A stretch of DNA of 64,000 nt from an uncultured Lachnospiraceae bacterium (GCA_947165025.1 CAMUYQ010000001.1:310001-374000); one strand, 5' to 3'. Positions 36,514 to 44,113 are shown, counted from the first letter of the stretch. Made by a program: numbers and translations. The notes: a model not told the origin generated them from the sequence alone.

Positions 36514-37221
36514 TTACAAGAAATACAGCAATGAAATCTCATCTGAAGAAAGAGGGCGAAAATCACCCGGATCAAGTGTTTCGTCAAGAACAAGTCCCCC
36601 CATCGATATCCGCTTTAAATAGGTGACGCCGGCACCGAATGCCTGAAACATTCTCTTGATCTGGTGAAACCTGCCCTCTCTTATCGTCACGTAATATGCG
36701 TTCTTCTCTTGGTCTGTGATCTTTTCAATCTTTGCAGGCAATGTTTTCTTTGCGTCCCCTATATCAACGCCCTCTTCGAATATCCTCATATCTTCGTCAT
36801 TAAGCAAACGGTTGGTCTCGACATAATACTTCTTGTCAACATGCCGTTTCGGAGACAGAAGTTCATGAGCCAGCTTTCCGTCATTCGTGATCAGAAGAAG
36901 TCCCTCCGTATCCTTATCAAGACGCCCTACCGGGAACAGATCTTTTTTATTTACCCCTTCAAACAGATCAAGGACCGTGGCGCAGCCGGTATCCTCGGTC
37001 GCACTCACAATCCCCTGTGGTTTGTTCAGCATGTAATACCTGAACTTCTCATATCTGATGATCTGTCCGTCAAAACATATTTCATCGGAAGCTTCGTCAA
37101 TATGTACCGATGGGTCGGCAAGCGTCTTACCGTTGACACTTACCCTGCCGGATCTGACGATCTTTTTTGCCTCACTTCTAGAACAGATGCTGTTTTTTAC
37201 AAGAAACCGGTCTATCCTCAT
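36514..37221 (-). CDS. RsuA-family rRNA pseudouridine synthase
   Basis: A 235-residue pseudouridine synthase. An S4 RNA-binding domain at residues 2-48 (IDRFLVKNSICSRSEAKKIVRSGRV) precedes the RsuA/RluB/E/F catalytic domain with the invariant Asp in GRLDKDTEGLLL (near residue 102) and REGRFHQIKRMF. It most resembles RsuA (16S rRNA U516), but RluB/E/F cannot be excluded. A second paralogue is at 57953-58660. It is 9 nt downstream of an HD hydrolase gene. Confidence 0.92.
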   Translation of the reverse strand: MRIDRFLVKNSICSRSEAKKIVRSGRVSVNGKTLADPSVHIDEASDEICFDGQIIRYEKFRYYMLNKPQGIVSATEDTGCATVLDLFEGVNKKDLFPVGRLDKDTEGLLLITNDGKLAHELLSPKRHVDKKYYVETNRLLNDEDMRIFEEGVDIGDAKKTLPAKIEKITDQEKNAYYVTIREGRFHQIKRMFQAFGAGVTYLKRISMGGLVLDETLDPGDFRPLSSDEISLLYFL

Positions 37222-37230
37222 ATCTCGCCT

Positions 37231-37884
37231 TCAGCGCACCTCTGTCACACTTTTTTCAGTGACTTTTCTATCCTTTTTTATCCATCCTTTGCTCATACCG
37301 TTTTCGATATTTTTCTCTATCCATTTATAAACCCTTGGCATGTAACGGCGCACCGGATCTTCGCGATTTTCGATCATCCCACGTGTTGCGTTTCCGAGCA
37401 CCCATGTATGGCCGTCGGTAAGAGTATTGTGAAGAAGCGGCTGGAGGCGGTCCATGCATGCGGCATACCTGGCGTCATCCGTCTCCATCGCGTCAAACTC
37501 TTCCCAGTAATCACGGAGCATTTTCCCCTGGACGGCGGGTAGCTGTCCGAACAACTTATCGGCAGCGGCCTTCTCTCTCTCCTCCTTGTCTTCATTGCCC
37601 TTTGCATCAAATGCAAACGTATCTCCGGCATATATCTCGACAAGATCATGAACGACACACATGCATACGGCGCGGCCTATATCCACCTTGGTGTAAAAAT
37701 ATTCATCAAACATCATCGCCATGACGGCTATATGCCACGAATGTTCGGCATCATTCTCGCGACGGCTCTTGTCGATAAGCACCGTGCGCCTGAGAACCGC
37801 TGTCATCTTATCTATCTCAGCCGTAAACAGCAGAAGTTTATCAAGCTTCGCGTCACCCGATGAAACAAAATCATTTATTCCCAT
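37231..37884 (-). CDS. HD-domain hydrolase (5'-nucleotidase-like)
   Basis: A 217-residue HD-superfamily phosphohydrolase. The metal ligands are visible as DAEHSWH, CVVHDLVEIYAGD and CMDRLQPLLHN, the pattern of YfbR/HDDC2-type 5'-deoxynucleotidases. It is soluble and of family length. The C-terminal tail is very basic. It stands just upstream of the RsuA-family gene. The exact nucleotide substrate cannot be told from sequence. Confidence 0.88.
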   Translation of the reverse strand: MGINDFVSSGDAKLDKLLLFTAEIDKMTAVLRRTVLIDKSRRENDAEHSWHIAVMAMMFDEYFYTKVDIGRAVCMCVVHDLVEIYAGDTFAFDAKGNEDKEEREKAAADKLFGQLPAVQGKMLRDYWEEFDAMETDDARYAACMDRLQPLLHNTLTDGHTWVLGNATRGMIENREDPVRRYMPRVYKWIEKNIENGMSKGWIKKDRKVTEKSVTEVR

Positions 37885-37948
37885 TTACGTCTCCTGTTTT
37901 ACCTGTTTTAACGGTTTTGTGTCCCATTATGGCCTGTGCGTCAACCTC

Positions 37949-39076
37949 CTACGCAAACCTTGATCTCAGATATACGGTCATGCGAACCATGATCTCAGTA
38001 AGTACCATACAGATCAGCATCAGGATCAGACAAGAGCCGGGGGTAAATCCGGCATAACCATGAAACCCGAAAGCAACGAGGTACACGATAAGGTGAAGTG
38101 CGTAATACAGGGTGATATAACGGCTGTAGTACATGATCTGTGAAGATATAAGGCCCTGCTCTATACTTCCGATGGCATGATTTTTACGCTTGTTTATCAG
38201 TAAAAATATTATTGCCGCAAACAGCATTATATGTGCGAGAGACGCAGCAACATGCCAGATGTCCGGGCAGGAATATGCATAATCCACTATCCCGGTAAAC
38301 AGGGAAATATCTGTCAGGTATTCACTTTCATCCGGGGTAAGGCGAAGCCTTATGATGACGCTTACCCACCATATGGCAATGACGGCCACACTTACAGGTA
38401 TCATGCGCTTATAGAACTTAACTTTATCTTTAATCCTCCGATAACAACGCCCGACTGCAACACCAATAAGTGCATAAGGCAGGAAATATAACGGAGTAAA
38501 TGCCACATACGGTGCACCACCGATAAGAAGAGTGACTATATATCCGATCACCGGAATATCTATGGTTGTTTCATATACCTGCGGAGCCGCAACGGATATC
38601 ACAACCGCAAGTATGAGATACCCGAAGACAGGGACTTGGATTTTTCTCAAAAGTGCCAGAACAAGATAGATGATCCCGGTAATGAAGAAAATATTGATAA
38701 ACTGCGCATATATCTTTACCATAACCGAAAAAGCCTCGGCCCCACCGGAAGTCAGGCTGCTTTTTACATACGGATACGGGATAAGAAGAGCAAGTACATA
38801 GGCCAGGTTACACAAATACTGATAAACGATCATCCGGATGCCTCTTTTTGTCAGTAAAAATGGTGTCATGCGGCTGTCATACACGCTTCCGAACCCGACA
38901 ATGAAAATATAGATAGCAGCTCCGGACATCGTGGCAAAAATGTAAATACATGACACAATAGGACTCATATCAGAATGCGTAGCCTGAAATGCATGCGCAA
39001 GAAAAATAAAAGGCATAAATATGCCCTTTAAATAGTCAAATTCAATCTGCCTTCCTGTGTTGTACTCTTTCATCAT
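37949..39076 (-). CDS. multi-pass membrane protein, acyltransferase-3-like
   Basis: A 375-residue protein with about ten hydrophobic helices. The N-terminus RQIEFDYLKGIFMPFIFLAHAFQ resembles acyltransferase-3/OafA-type proteins (R-x10-H pattern). Charged loops between helices and a C-terminal pair of helices also fit. The family usually O-acylates surface glycans, but the match is weak and a different membrane family is possible. The ribosome binding site is poor (GAGTGA). It begins 34 nt after the GuaA-like gene. Confidence 0.6.
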   Translation of the reverse strand: MMKEYNTGRQIEFDYLKGIFMPFIFLAHAFQATHSDMSPIVSCIYIFATMSGAAIYIFIVGFGSVYDSRMTPFLLTKRGIRMIVYQYLCNLAYVLALLIPYPYVKSSLTSGGAEAFSVMVKIYAQFINIFFITGIIYLVLALLRKIQVPVFGYLILAVVISVAAPQVYETTIDIPVIGYIVTLLIGGAPYVAFTPLYFLPYALIGVAVGRCYRRIKDKVKFYKRMIPVSVAVIAIWWVSVIIRLRLTPDESEYLTDISLFTGIVDYAYSCPDIWHVAASLAHIMLFAAIIFLLINKRKNHAIGSIEQGLISSQIMYYSRYITLYYALHLIVYLVAFGFHGYAGFTPGSCLILMLICMVLTEIMVRMTVYLRSRFA

Positions 39077-39110
39077 TCAGTATCACTCACAACTTTTATC
39101 TTTCTGTTTT

Positions 39111-40094
39111 TTATTCGTACTCAACCGTTGCGGGAGGCTTAGGCGTATAATCAAAAAGAACACGATTGATACCCGGAACTTCCGCTATGATCCTCTTTAC
39201 GAGGTGATCGATAAGTTCATCGGAAAGATGCTCCACGGTTACCTCCATAACATCAGTGGTATTGATCGCACGAATGATGCACGGCCAGTCAAAAGTTCTC
39301 TTTCCGTCCCTGACACCGGTCGATTTGAAATCCGGAACAACGGTAAAATACTGCCATACTTTTCCTTCGAGACCGTTTTTAGCAAATTCTTCGCGAAGGA
39401 TCGCATCGGATTCACGCACTGCCTCAAGCCTGTCTCTTGTAATGGCACCGGGGCAGCGGACTCCAAGTCCGGGGCCGGGGAATGGCTGACGGTATACCAT
39501 ATTTGCAGGAAGTCCGAGACGCTCACCTACTATACGGACTTCATCTTTAAAAAGGATCTTAACAGGCTCAACAAGTTCAAACTTCATATCCTCGGGAAGT
39601 CCGCCCGCATTGTGATGAGCCTTGATCCCTGCTTCACTCTCAAGAATATCCGGCCAGATTGTTCCCTGTGCAAGAAATTCTATGCCATCAAGCTTACGGG
39701 CTTCCTCTGCAAACACATCAATAAACTCTCCGCCTATGATCTTACGCTTTGTCTCGGGATCAGCAACTCCCTCAAGCTTATTAAGGAATCTATCCGTTGC
39801 ATCCACATAGATAAGATTAGCCTTCATCTGGTTACGGAACACTTCGATAACCTGTTCGGGTTCGCCCTTCCTGAGCAGTCCATGATTAACATGCACGCAT
39901 ACAAGCCTGTCTCCGATCGCTTTGATGAGCATTGCCGCCACAACAGAAGAATCAACTCCTCCTGAAAGTGCGAGCAAGACTTTCTTATCACCGATCTGCT
40001 CCCTGAGTGCCTTCAGCTGCTCTTCGATAAAAGCATCTGCAAGTTCGGGTGTGGTGATCCTTACCATGTCGTCCGGTCTTCTTTCGTATACCAT
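39111..40094 (-). CDS. GMP synthase ATP-pyrophosphatase half without glutaminase domain
   Basis: A 327-residue protein equivalent to the C-terminal two thirds of GuaA: the P-loop [15 protein letters not shown] (about residues 41-54), the XMP-binding segment [12 protein letters not shown], and the dimerisation domain ending INRVLFDYTPKPPATVEYE. The class I glutaminase (GATase) domain is absent; the start at 40094 has CGGAG 7 nt upstream and reads MVYERRPDD. Archaea have such a split ATPase subunit with a separate glutaminase. Here a complete guaA sits 5.5 kb away and no glutaminase gene is adjacent, so it may use free ammonia or act on another substrate. Confidence 0.88.
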   Translation of the reverse strand: MVYERRPDDMVRITTPELADAFIEEQLKALREQIGDKKVLLALSGGVDSSVVAAMLIKAIGDRLVCVHVNHGLLRKGEPEQVIEVFRNQMKANLIYVDATDRFLNKLEGVADPETKRKIIGGEFIDVFAEEARKLDGIEFLAQGTIWPDILESEAGIKAHHNAGGLPEDMKFELVEPVKILFKDEVRIVGERLGLPANMVYRQPFPGPGLGVRCPGAITRDRLEAVRESDAILREEFAKNGLEGKVWQYFTVVPDFKSTGVRDGKRTFDWPCIIRAINTTDVMEVTVEHLSDELIDHLVKRIIAEVPGINRVLFDYTPKPPATVEYE

Positions 40095-40223
40095 GTCATT
40101 TCTCCGTTTCTGTTTTATTTTTTATTTATTCTAATTCAATGCTATATCTTCACCTACTATAGTTGTTGTTAATTATATCATATTCCCCGGACTATTTCCC
40201 TTAGGGGTTCTGTATGTACTGAG

Positions 40224-40721
40224 TTATAATTCACATACCATGATGAATTCCTCATCATTCTCATCGACTGTCTCAAAGCCGACCTTCTCATACATCCTGA
40301 CGGCGTAGTTGGCTTTCTGGACCGCAAGGGATGCCTTCGTATATCTCTGTTTTTTTAACACATCCAGCATTCTGATCATCAGCTGTGTGCCGATACCCTT
40401 TCCTCTGTGATCCTTATAAAGTGATATGGCAAACGAAGGGGTTTCATCATCAACATGACCGTAATCATTCATTATACGTGTCCATACTGCCCCGATAACC
40501 TTTCCGTCGATCTCTGCAACAAGAGCATTATCTCCACGGCGACTTCCGAAATCATCCGTATACACCCTCAGTTCCGGTTTTTCGATAATATTCCTGTCAG
40601 GCGGCTCTACACCTTCCGGGATAAATATCGCTTCATACAGAAAATCCTTCAGCAGATCCTCTTCTCCTGTTTTCGGTTTTCTGATGGTATATCCTGTTTC
40701 TTCTTTTTCGATCCGACTCAT
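40224..40721 (-). CDS. GNAT-family N-acetyltransferase
   Basis: A 165-residue acetyltransferase with the acetyl-CoA binding motif A YKDHRGKGIGTQLMIRML (about residues 105-122) and the motif B region NYAVRMYEKVGFETV. It is soluble, with AAGGTAA upstream of the ATG. The acceptor substrate is unknown. It is monocistronic by spacing. Confidence 0.88.
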   Translation of the reverse strand: MSRIEKEETGYTIRKPKTGEEDLLKDFLYEAIFIPEGVEPPDRNIIEKPELRVYTDDFGSRRGDNALVAEIDGKVIGAVWTRIMNDYGHVDDETPSFAISLYKDHRGKGIGTQLMIRMLDVLKKQRYTKASLAVQKANYAVRMYEKVGFETVDENDEEFIMVCEL

Positions 40722-40785
40722 TGTTGTGTATTACCTTCTTTTCCAAATACTTATCTGTTCTCTTTTTAAATCAAAAAATGAACCA

Positions 40786-40989
40786 CTACCCCCGTTCCTT
40801 CCTGTATAACCTCGCGAGAAAAAACGATACGATTATGAGCACAGCTCCATATGCGTACATGATCGGATATGTGAATACGAATCCGAGAAGTTCGCAAAGA
40901 ACAAAGTCTGTAAACCCTATAATACACCAATGGATCACATCCAATACGTATATGCCTGTATATATGGCGGCACAAGCGCACCTATTCAT
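40786..40989 (-). CDS. small two-helix membrane protein
   Basis: A 67-residue protein with two hydrophobic segments (CACAAIYTGIYVLDVIHWCIIGF and YAYGAVLIIVSFFLARL) and a basic end (RLYRKERG). Its start overlaps the preceding small gene by 8 nt with GAGG directly abutting the ATG, so expression would rely on coupling. I do not recognise it. An overlapping frame at 40766-40981 is less hydrophobic and Arg-rich and is taken as a shadow. Confidence 0.5.
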   Translation of the reverse strand: MNRCACAAIYTGIYVLDVIHWCIIGFTDFVLCELLGFVFTYPIMYAYGAVLIIVSFFLARLYRKERG

Positions 40990-41197
40990 CCTCGGTAAAG
41001 AGATATTCTTCTATATTACAGACATTACCTTCGTCGTCGTACCATCCTTGCGCGCAGTCCCAATACCTTCCTTCAGAAAAGAGGATCTGATAACCGTCGG
41101 TACGGCCTGCCCTTACGAGAACCGCTACAAACCACATTGCACAGGCAAAGAAAAACAATAAGTGTAATAATGTTCTGCTTACGTTTTTTTTCTCCAT
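40982..41197 (-). CDS. small membrane-anchored protein
   Basis: A 71-residue protein with an N-terminal transmembrane segment (TLLHLLFFFACAMWFVAVLV) and an acidic, aromatic tail (ILFSEGRYWDCAQGWYDDEGNVCNIEEYL). GAGAG is 5 nt before the ATG at 41197. It overlaps the next small gene, and together they sit just downstream of the terminator of a leader-peptide gene. A two-gene immunity or accessory cassette is a possibility, without direct support. Confidence 0.5.
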   Translation of the reverse strand: MEKKNVSRTLLHLLFFFACAMWFVAVLVRAGRTDGYQILFSEGRYWDCAQGWYDDEGNVCNIEEYLFTEDE

Positions 41198-41263
41198 CAA
41201 GTCTCTCATCGGTCGATACCAAAAAACTATTTAATTATACGGTATTATCAGCCCCTTCGCCAT

Positions 41264-41299
41264 AAAAAATCCCCCAAGAGCAGAATTCTTGGAGGATTT
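41264..41299 (-). terminator. intrinsic terminator of leader-peptide gene 1
   Basis: On the minus strand AAATCCTCCAAGA (41299-41287) pairs with TCTTGGGGGATTT (41279-41267) around a 7-nt loop, followed by T residues to 41264. It lies 12 nt after the stop of the gene at 41312. Confidence 0.9.
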
Positions 41300-41311
41300 T
41301 GCATTTTTTCA

Positions 41312-41590
41312 TCATTTCGATATTTGGAAAGCTCTATATCTGTCAGCGCCACCGGGCTCCTGTAAAGCCCTTTGCATTCTCCTATGGACTCCTTCCGAAC
41401 TATAAGGTCCGGACGTCACACCTGTTTTCAAATCCCTGATATACCATCCATTTTTATGTATAGTCTTATCAAATCCGGAACCCAGCTCTTCCATAACACC
41501 CATGGTATCCATAACATCGTCAATTATCGTTCCGCCATCCACCTCTTCCAACTCTTCATTTCTTAACGCCTTTTTTTCTGATTCTGACAT
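41312..41590 (-). CDS. double-glycine leader small protein, paralogue 1
   Basis: A 92-residue protein with leader MSESEKKALRNEELEEVDGG (cleavage expected after residue 20). The mature part begins TIIDDVMDTMGVMEELG and ends in a GYF_2-like stretch (GWYIRDLKTGVTSGPYSSEGV). AAAGGAG lies 8 nt before the ATG at 41590; an ATG six bases earlier is too close. It is a tandem duplicate of the gene at 41759 with near-identical 5' half and control region. It is controlled by tandem-repeat promoter C and ends at a strong terminator. Confidence 0.78.
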   Translation of the reverse strand: MSESEKKALRNEELEEVDGGTIIDDVMDTMGVMEELGSGFDKTIHKNGWYIRDLKTGVTSGPYSSEGVHRRMQRALQEPGGADRYRAFQISK

Positions 41591-41674
41591 GAACATCTCT
41601 CCTTTTCTTTCAGTATCCCGACACTGGTCTCTGTTCTTTTGAGCTAACTTCATCAGAACTATATTACATTACTG

Positions 41675-41708
41675 ATTCTAAAACATCAACTGTCACAGAA
41701 GCGTCACA
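41675..41708 (-). promoter_or_regulatory. tandem-repeat activator-type promoter C (paralogue 1)
   Basis: On the minus strand TGTGACG (41708-41702), 4 nt, TGTGACA (41697-41691), 10 nt, TAGAAT (41680-41675). The geometry matches sites A, B and D. The start codon is 84 nt downstream of the -10. Confidence 0.78.
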
Positions 41709-41713
41709 TATGT

Positions 41714-41742
41714 TTGTCATGGGGTAATTCCTCTTATATAAT
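41714..41742 (+). promoter_or_regulatory. outward plus-strand promoter in repeat copy 1 (antisense to paralogue 2)
   Basis: TTGTCA at 41714-41719, a 17-bp spacer, and TATAAT at 41737-41742. In copy 2 the same promoter faces the cysteine peptidase gene; here it points into the 3' end of the leader-peptide gene at 41759, so it would make antisense RNA. It is probably a by-product of the duplication. Confidence 0.55.
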
Positions 41743-41758
41743 ACAGCATGATCAAATT

Positions 41759-42043
41759 TCAACTCTTCTTTTTATACACAACTTTAAATTTCCCGCCCAT
41801 GCCCTTCAACACTTTCACTCTCTTATGGGCTTCATTATTACTAAAAGGTCCGGTCAACTGACCTGTTTCCAGATTCTTGATATAACATGCCCCTTCACCG
41901 AATGATGCACCTACAGACATATCAAGTCCGGCACCCATCTCTTCCATAACATCCATGGTATCCATAACATCGTCAATTATCGTTCCGCCATTCACATCTT
42001 CCAGCTCTTCGTTACTTAAAGCCTTTTTTTCTGATTCTGACAT
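41759..42043 (-). CDS. double-glycine leader small protein, paralogue 2
   Basis: A 94-residue protein with leader MSESEKKALSNEELEDVNGG (cleavage after residue 20). The mature part begins TIIDDVMDTMDVMEEMGAG and has a GYF_2-like stretch (ACYIKNLETGQLTGPFSNNEAHKRV) and a Lys-rich end. The start at 42043 has AAAGGAG 8 nt upstream. It shares leader, first mature helix and promoter with paralogue 1 but differs in the C-terminal half, suggesting diversification of the exported part. Confidence 0.78.
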   Translation of the reverse strand: MSESEKKALSNEELEDVNGGTIIDDVMDTMDVMEEMGAGLDMSVGASFGEGACYIKNLETGQLTGPFSNNEAHKRVKVLKGMGGKFKVVYKKKS

Positions 42044-42127
42044 GAGCATCTCTCCTTTTCTTTCAGTATCCCGACACTGGTTTCTGTTCTTTTGAGTTAA
42101 CTTCATTAGAACTATATTACATTACTG

Positions 42128-42161
42128 ATTCTAAAGCATCAACTGTCACAGAAGCGTCACA
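42128..42161 (-). promoter_or_regulatory. tandem-repeat activator-type promoter D (paralogue 2)
   Basis: On the minus strand TGTGACG (42161-42155), 4 nt, TGTGACA (42150-42144), 10 nt, TAGAAT (42133-42128). A third, looser TGTCAC lies at 42168-42173 inside the -35 of the divergent plus-strand promoter, so one protein could act on both directions. Confidence 0.78.
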
Positions 42162-42166
42162 TATGT

Positions 42167-42195
42167 TTGTCACGGGGTAATTCCTCTTATATAAT
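42167..42195 (+). promoter_or_regulatory. divergent promoter toward the cysteine peptidase gene
   Basis: TTGTCA at 42167-42172, a 17-bp spacer, and TATAAT at 42190-42195, about 180 nt upstream of the 42376 start. It abuts the tandem TGTGAC repeats of promoter D. A second -10-like TATAAT at 42338-42343 is closer to the gene but has no good -35. The rest of 42044-42375 holds only this control region and decayed repeat sequence. Confidence 0.6.
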
Positions 42196-42375
42196 ACAGC
42201 ATGATCTAATTGGGAAGTTCTATATCAGGCAGATGTCTGCCCTTGTCAAAACATCAATAATTATTTGATTATAAGGTATTTTCCGCCTCTATGCCATAAA
42301 AAATGCAATAAAAATCACATAGTTTGTGTTTATGATGTATAATTACGTATCAATGCTCTGATCGGAGGTATCATT

Positions 42376-43938
42376 ATGAAAAAACGTTATATCTCATATT
42401 CAATCATATTGAGCCTGTTTGTGATGTCTCTTACCGCCTGCGGAAGATCAAATACCGCGGCAGATCAGGCTGTTAATCCGACACCGGCACCCGCACAGGA
42501 TGCACCTGCTGATACAACCGATCCCAAAGCGGACACCACGCCGGAAAGCTCCGGCAGCTCATCCAACAGCATGAAGATATCTCTTGATCCGGAAGATACT
42601 GCAGATACCACGGAGCACGAATATACGATAAATTACACCGATTCGAAGACCGGCAAGATATGTGTCGTAGATTTTTCAAGTGACGGTCATTCCTACGAAA
42701 TGTGTGTGTCCGGCCTTGCGGAGGAATTTACAGACGATCAAATAAATACGCTGATAAACGCATTCTTATCAGGAAACGTTGCAACGATAGAAAGCGATGA
42801 TCTTATTGATGCCGAGAAATTCTCAGAGTATATATACGGAACACTTGGGGACTGGGTATTCTCAGATGATTACCGAAACGTAGACGACTGGGGCGATCAC
42901 TCCATGTGTTGGGCGGGTTCTGCTTCAGACATGCTTTGGAGCGCAGGCTGGGCACGGTTGGCACTTGAGAAGAATACCGAACTCTCTTTTAAAAATGTTG
43001 ATGATCTGTTTTCCTATTTTGTCGAGCATTACGACAACAACAGCCAGATGACGCAGTATGATGCCATTGAATGGTTTATGGCCGGAGGATATGAGCCAAG
43101 ATCGACGGATAAGACACCTGCCAATCTTCCGGGTTACAACCCGGAGGACTATTGGGAAATAGCAATGCTTGATGACGGCGACAGTATAGATAAGGGTATC
43201 GAACTTATAAAGAAGCTCAAAGACGGCGCCTCTGTCGGGCTTACCGTTTCACTCAACCAAACGGAATATCCGTTAAAGGACGATGAAGATAACGCCGCAA
43301 CCTATGACAATATAAGCGGGAATTACCACAAAGAAGTCTATATCGAACTCGATGACGGCGATGAAAAGACAGAATCAGGTTTTTACGTTTACAACGATCT
43401 GGGAAACGCAGTCAAGGTAGAAAAAAAGGATGATGATACATACATAACCGAAGACGGGAAGGAATATGATGTATTTAATGTCCTTAAAGGCAAGCTCTAT
43501 CCCTTAGAAAGCGGATACTATGCTGTCGTAAATGAGGATGGCGGCGTTGACTATTTTGCTGAATGTGATGATGGCGAAGTGGATTTTGATAACGGCACGA
43601 CCCTTTATTCAGTCGGTATGGGTTCACATGCGATCACTGTATCAGGGTACATCATCGACGTTGATGAGCAGCAACCCCTCAACAGCGTTAAAGCCCTGTT
43701 CATAACAGACCCCGACAACGACGCACATGACCATAACATGCCAAAAGAAGTTCGCGGTAATGAGCAGGCTTCAAAAGCGGGAAGACCCAACACGATGCAG
43801 CTGTTTACGGCTTCTTGCGTTACTTTGGAAGATTCCGATGACGACGGTAATAATAAACAGACATTAAATCTTGATAATTACATGAAAGAAGCCGTTGCAT
43901 TGATCGCGTCAGTAACTGCTCTTACTCCTGCTCCCTGA
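42376..43938 (+). CDS. papain-fold cysteine peptidase lipoprotein (IdeS/Mac-like)
   Basis: A 520-residue lipoprotein (lipobox SLTAC, Cys22) with a Pro/Ala/Thr/Ser-rich linker to about residue 70. The catalytic part has DHSMCWAGSASDMLW (nucleophile Cys178), GMGSHAITVSGY (His418) and an Asp-rich ITDPDND (445-449), giving a Cys-His-Asp triad in papain order. The motif SMCWA-AS-MLW is shared with IdeS/Mac-type and C39-like secreted peptidases; which one is not certain. An insertion of about 100 residues lies between Cys and His. GGAGG precedes the ATG. It lies head-to-head with the duplicated leader-peptide genes. Confidence 0.78.
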   Translation: MKKRYISYSIILSLFVMSLTACGRSNTAADQAVNPTPAPAQDAPADTTDPKADTTPESSGSSSNSMKISLDPEDTADTTEHEYTINYTDSKTGKICVVDFSSDGHSYEMCVSGLAEEFTDDQINTLINAFLSGNVATIESDDLIDAEKFSEYIYGTLGDWVFSDDYRNVDDWGDHSMCWAGSASDMLWSAGWARLALEKNTELSFKNVDDLFSYFVEHYDNNSQMTQYDAIEWFMAGGYEPRSTDKTPANLPGYNPEDYWEIAMLDDGDSIDKGIELIKKLKDGASVGLTVSLNQTEYPLKDDEDNAATYDNISGNYHKEVYIELDDGDEKTESGFYVYNDLGNAVKVEKKDDDTYITEDGKEYDVFNVLKGKLYPLESGYYAVVNEDGGVDYFAECDDGEVDFDNGTTLYSVGMGSHAITVSGYIIDVDEQQPLNSVKALFITDPDNDAHDHNMPKEVRGNEQASKAGRPNTMQLFTASCVTLEDSDDDGNNKQTLNLDNYMKEAVALIASVTALTPAP

Positions 43939-43957
43939 GCTTATGTGACAGGCTTCA

Positions 43958-44113
43958 TCATTCGCTTTGAGTATCATCGGAAACGGCTTCGTCAAATAAC
44001 GAACGCAGTATATCGGCACTTACGGAACCGACTTTATTTATATTTTCCGCATGCTTTATACACCAGGGGAAAATAAAAGAAACATAAACATCTGCAGAAA
44101 AGTTCCCTATAAG
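43958..44113 (-). pseudogene. C-terminal gene remnant without start codon
   Basis: An open frame of 51 codons on the minus strand, beginning after an in-frame TGA and ending in a normal stop. It reads coding-like (GNFSADVYVSFIFPWCIKHA, then ENINKVGSVSADILRSLFDE), but no ATG, GTG or TTG is present. Probably the 3' piece of a gene lost by deletion; its upstream border coincides with an AAAGTTCCCTA repeat. The parent family is not recognised. The 322-bp gap 43939-44260 holds only this and the repeats below. Confidence 0.4.

Larger units (their letters stand above)
41475..41757. repeat. tandem duplication, copy 1
   Basis: This copy is nearly identical to 41928-42210, offset by 453 bp. It covers the 5' half of a leader peptide gene, its ribosome binding site, the tandem-repeat promoter and an outward plus-strand promoter. 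Only scattered substitutions separate the copies, so the duplication is recent or kept similar by gene conversion. Confidence 0.9.
41928..42210. repeat. tandem duplication, copy 2
   Basis: Partner of 41475-41757. Just right of it, 42208-42234 resembles the 3' end of paralogue 1 and 42254-42303 resembles 41229-41270 downstream of paralogue 1. A further, decayed copy of the unit probably once existed here. Confidence 0.85.

Noticed and set aside
39057-39965. Plus-strand frame of 302 codons opposite the GuaA-like gene
   Set aside because: It mirrors a conserved ATP-pyrophosphatase, and its Ser/Leu/His-rich composition is typical of an antisense shadow.
40766-40981. 71-codon frame overlapping the small two-helix protein
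   Set aside because: It is Arg/Tyr/Cys-rich and lacks a ribosome binding site, while the alternative frame forms two clean hydrophobic helices.
31968-42043. Complete lanthipeptide or radical-SAM RiPP cluster
   Set aside because: No modifying enzyme, cyclase, radical SAM protein or C39 transporter is encoded in the window; only leader-type N-termini and peptidases are seen.
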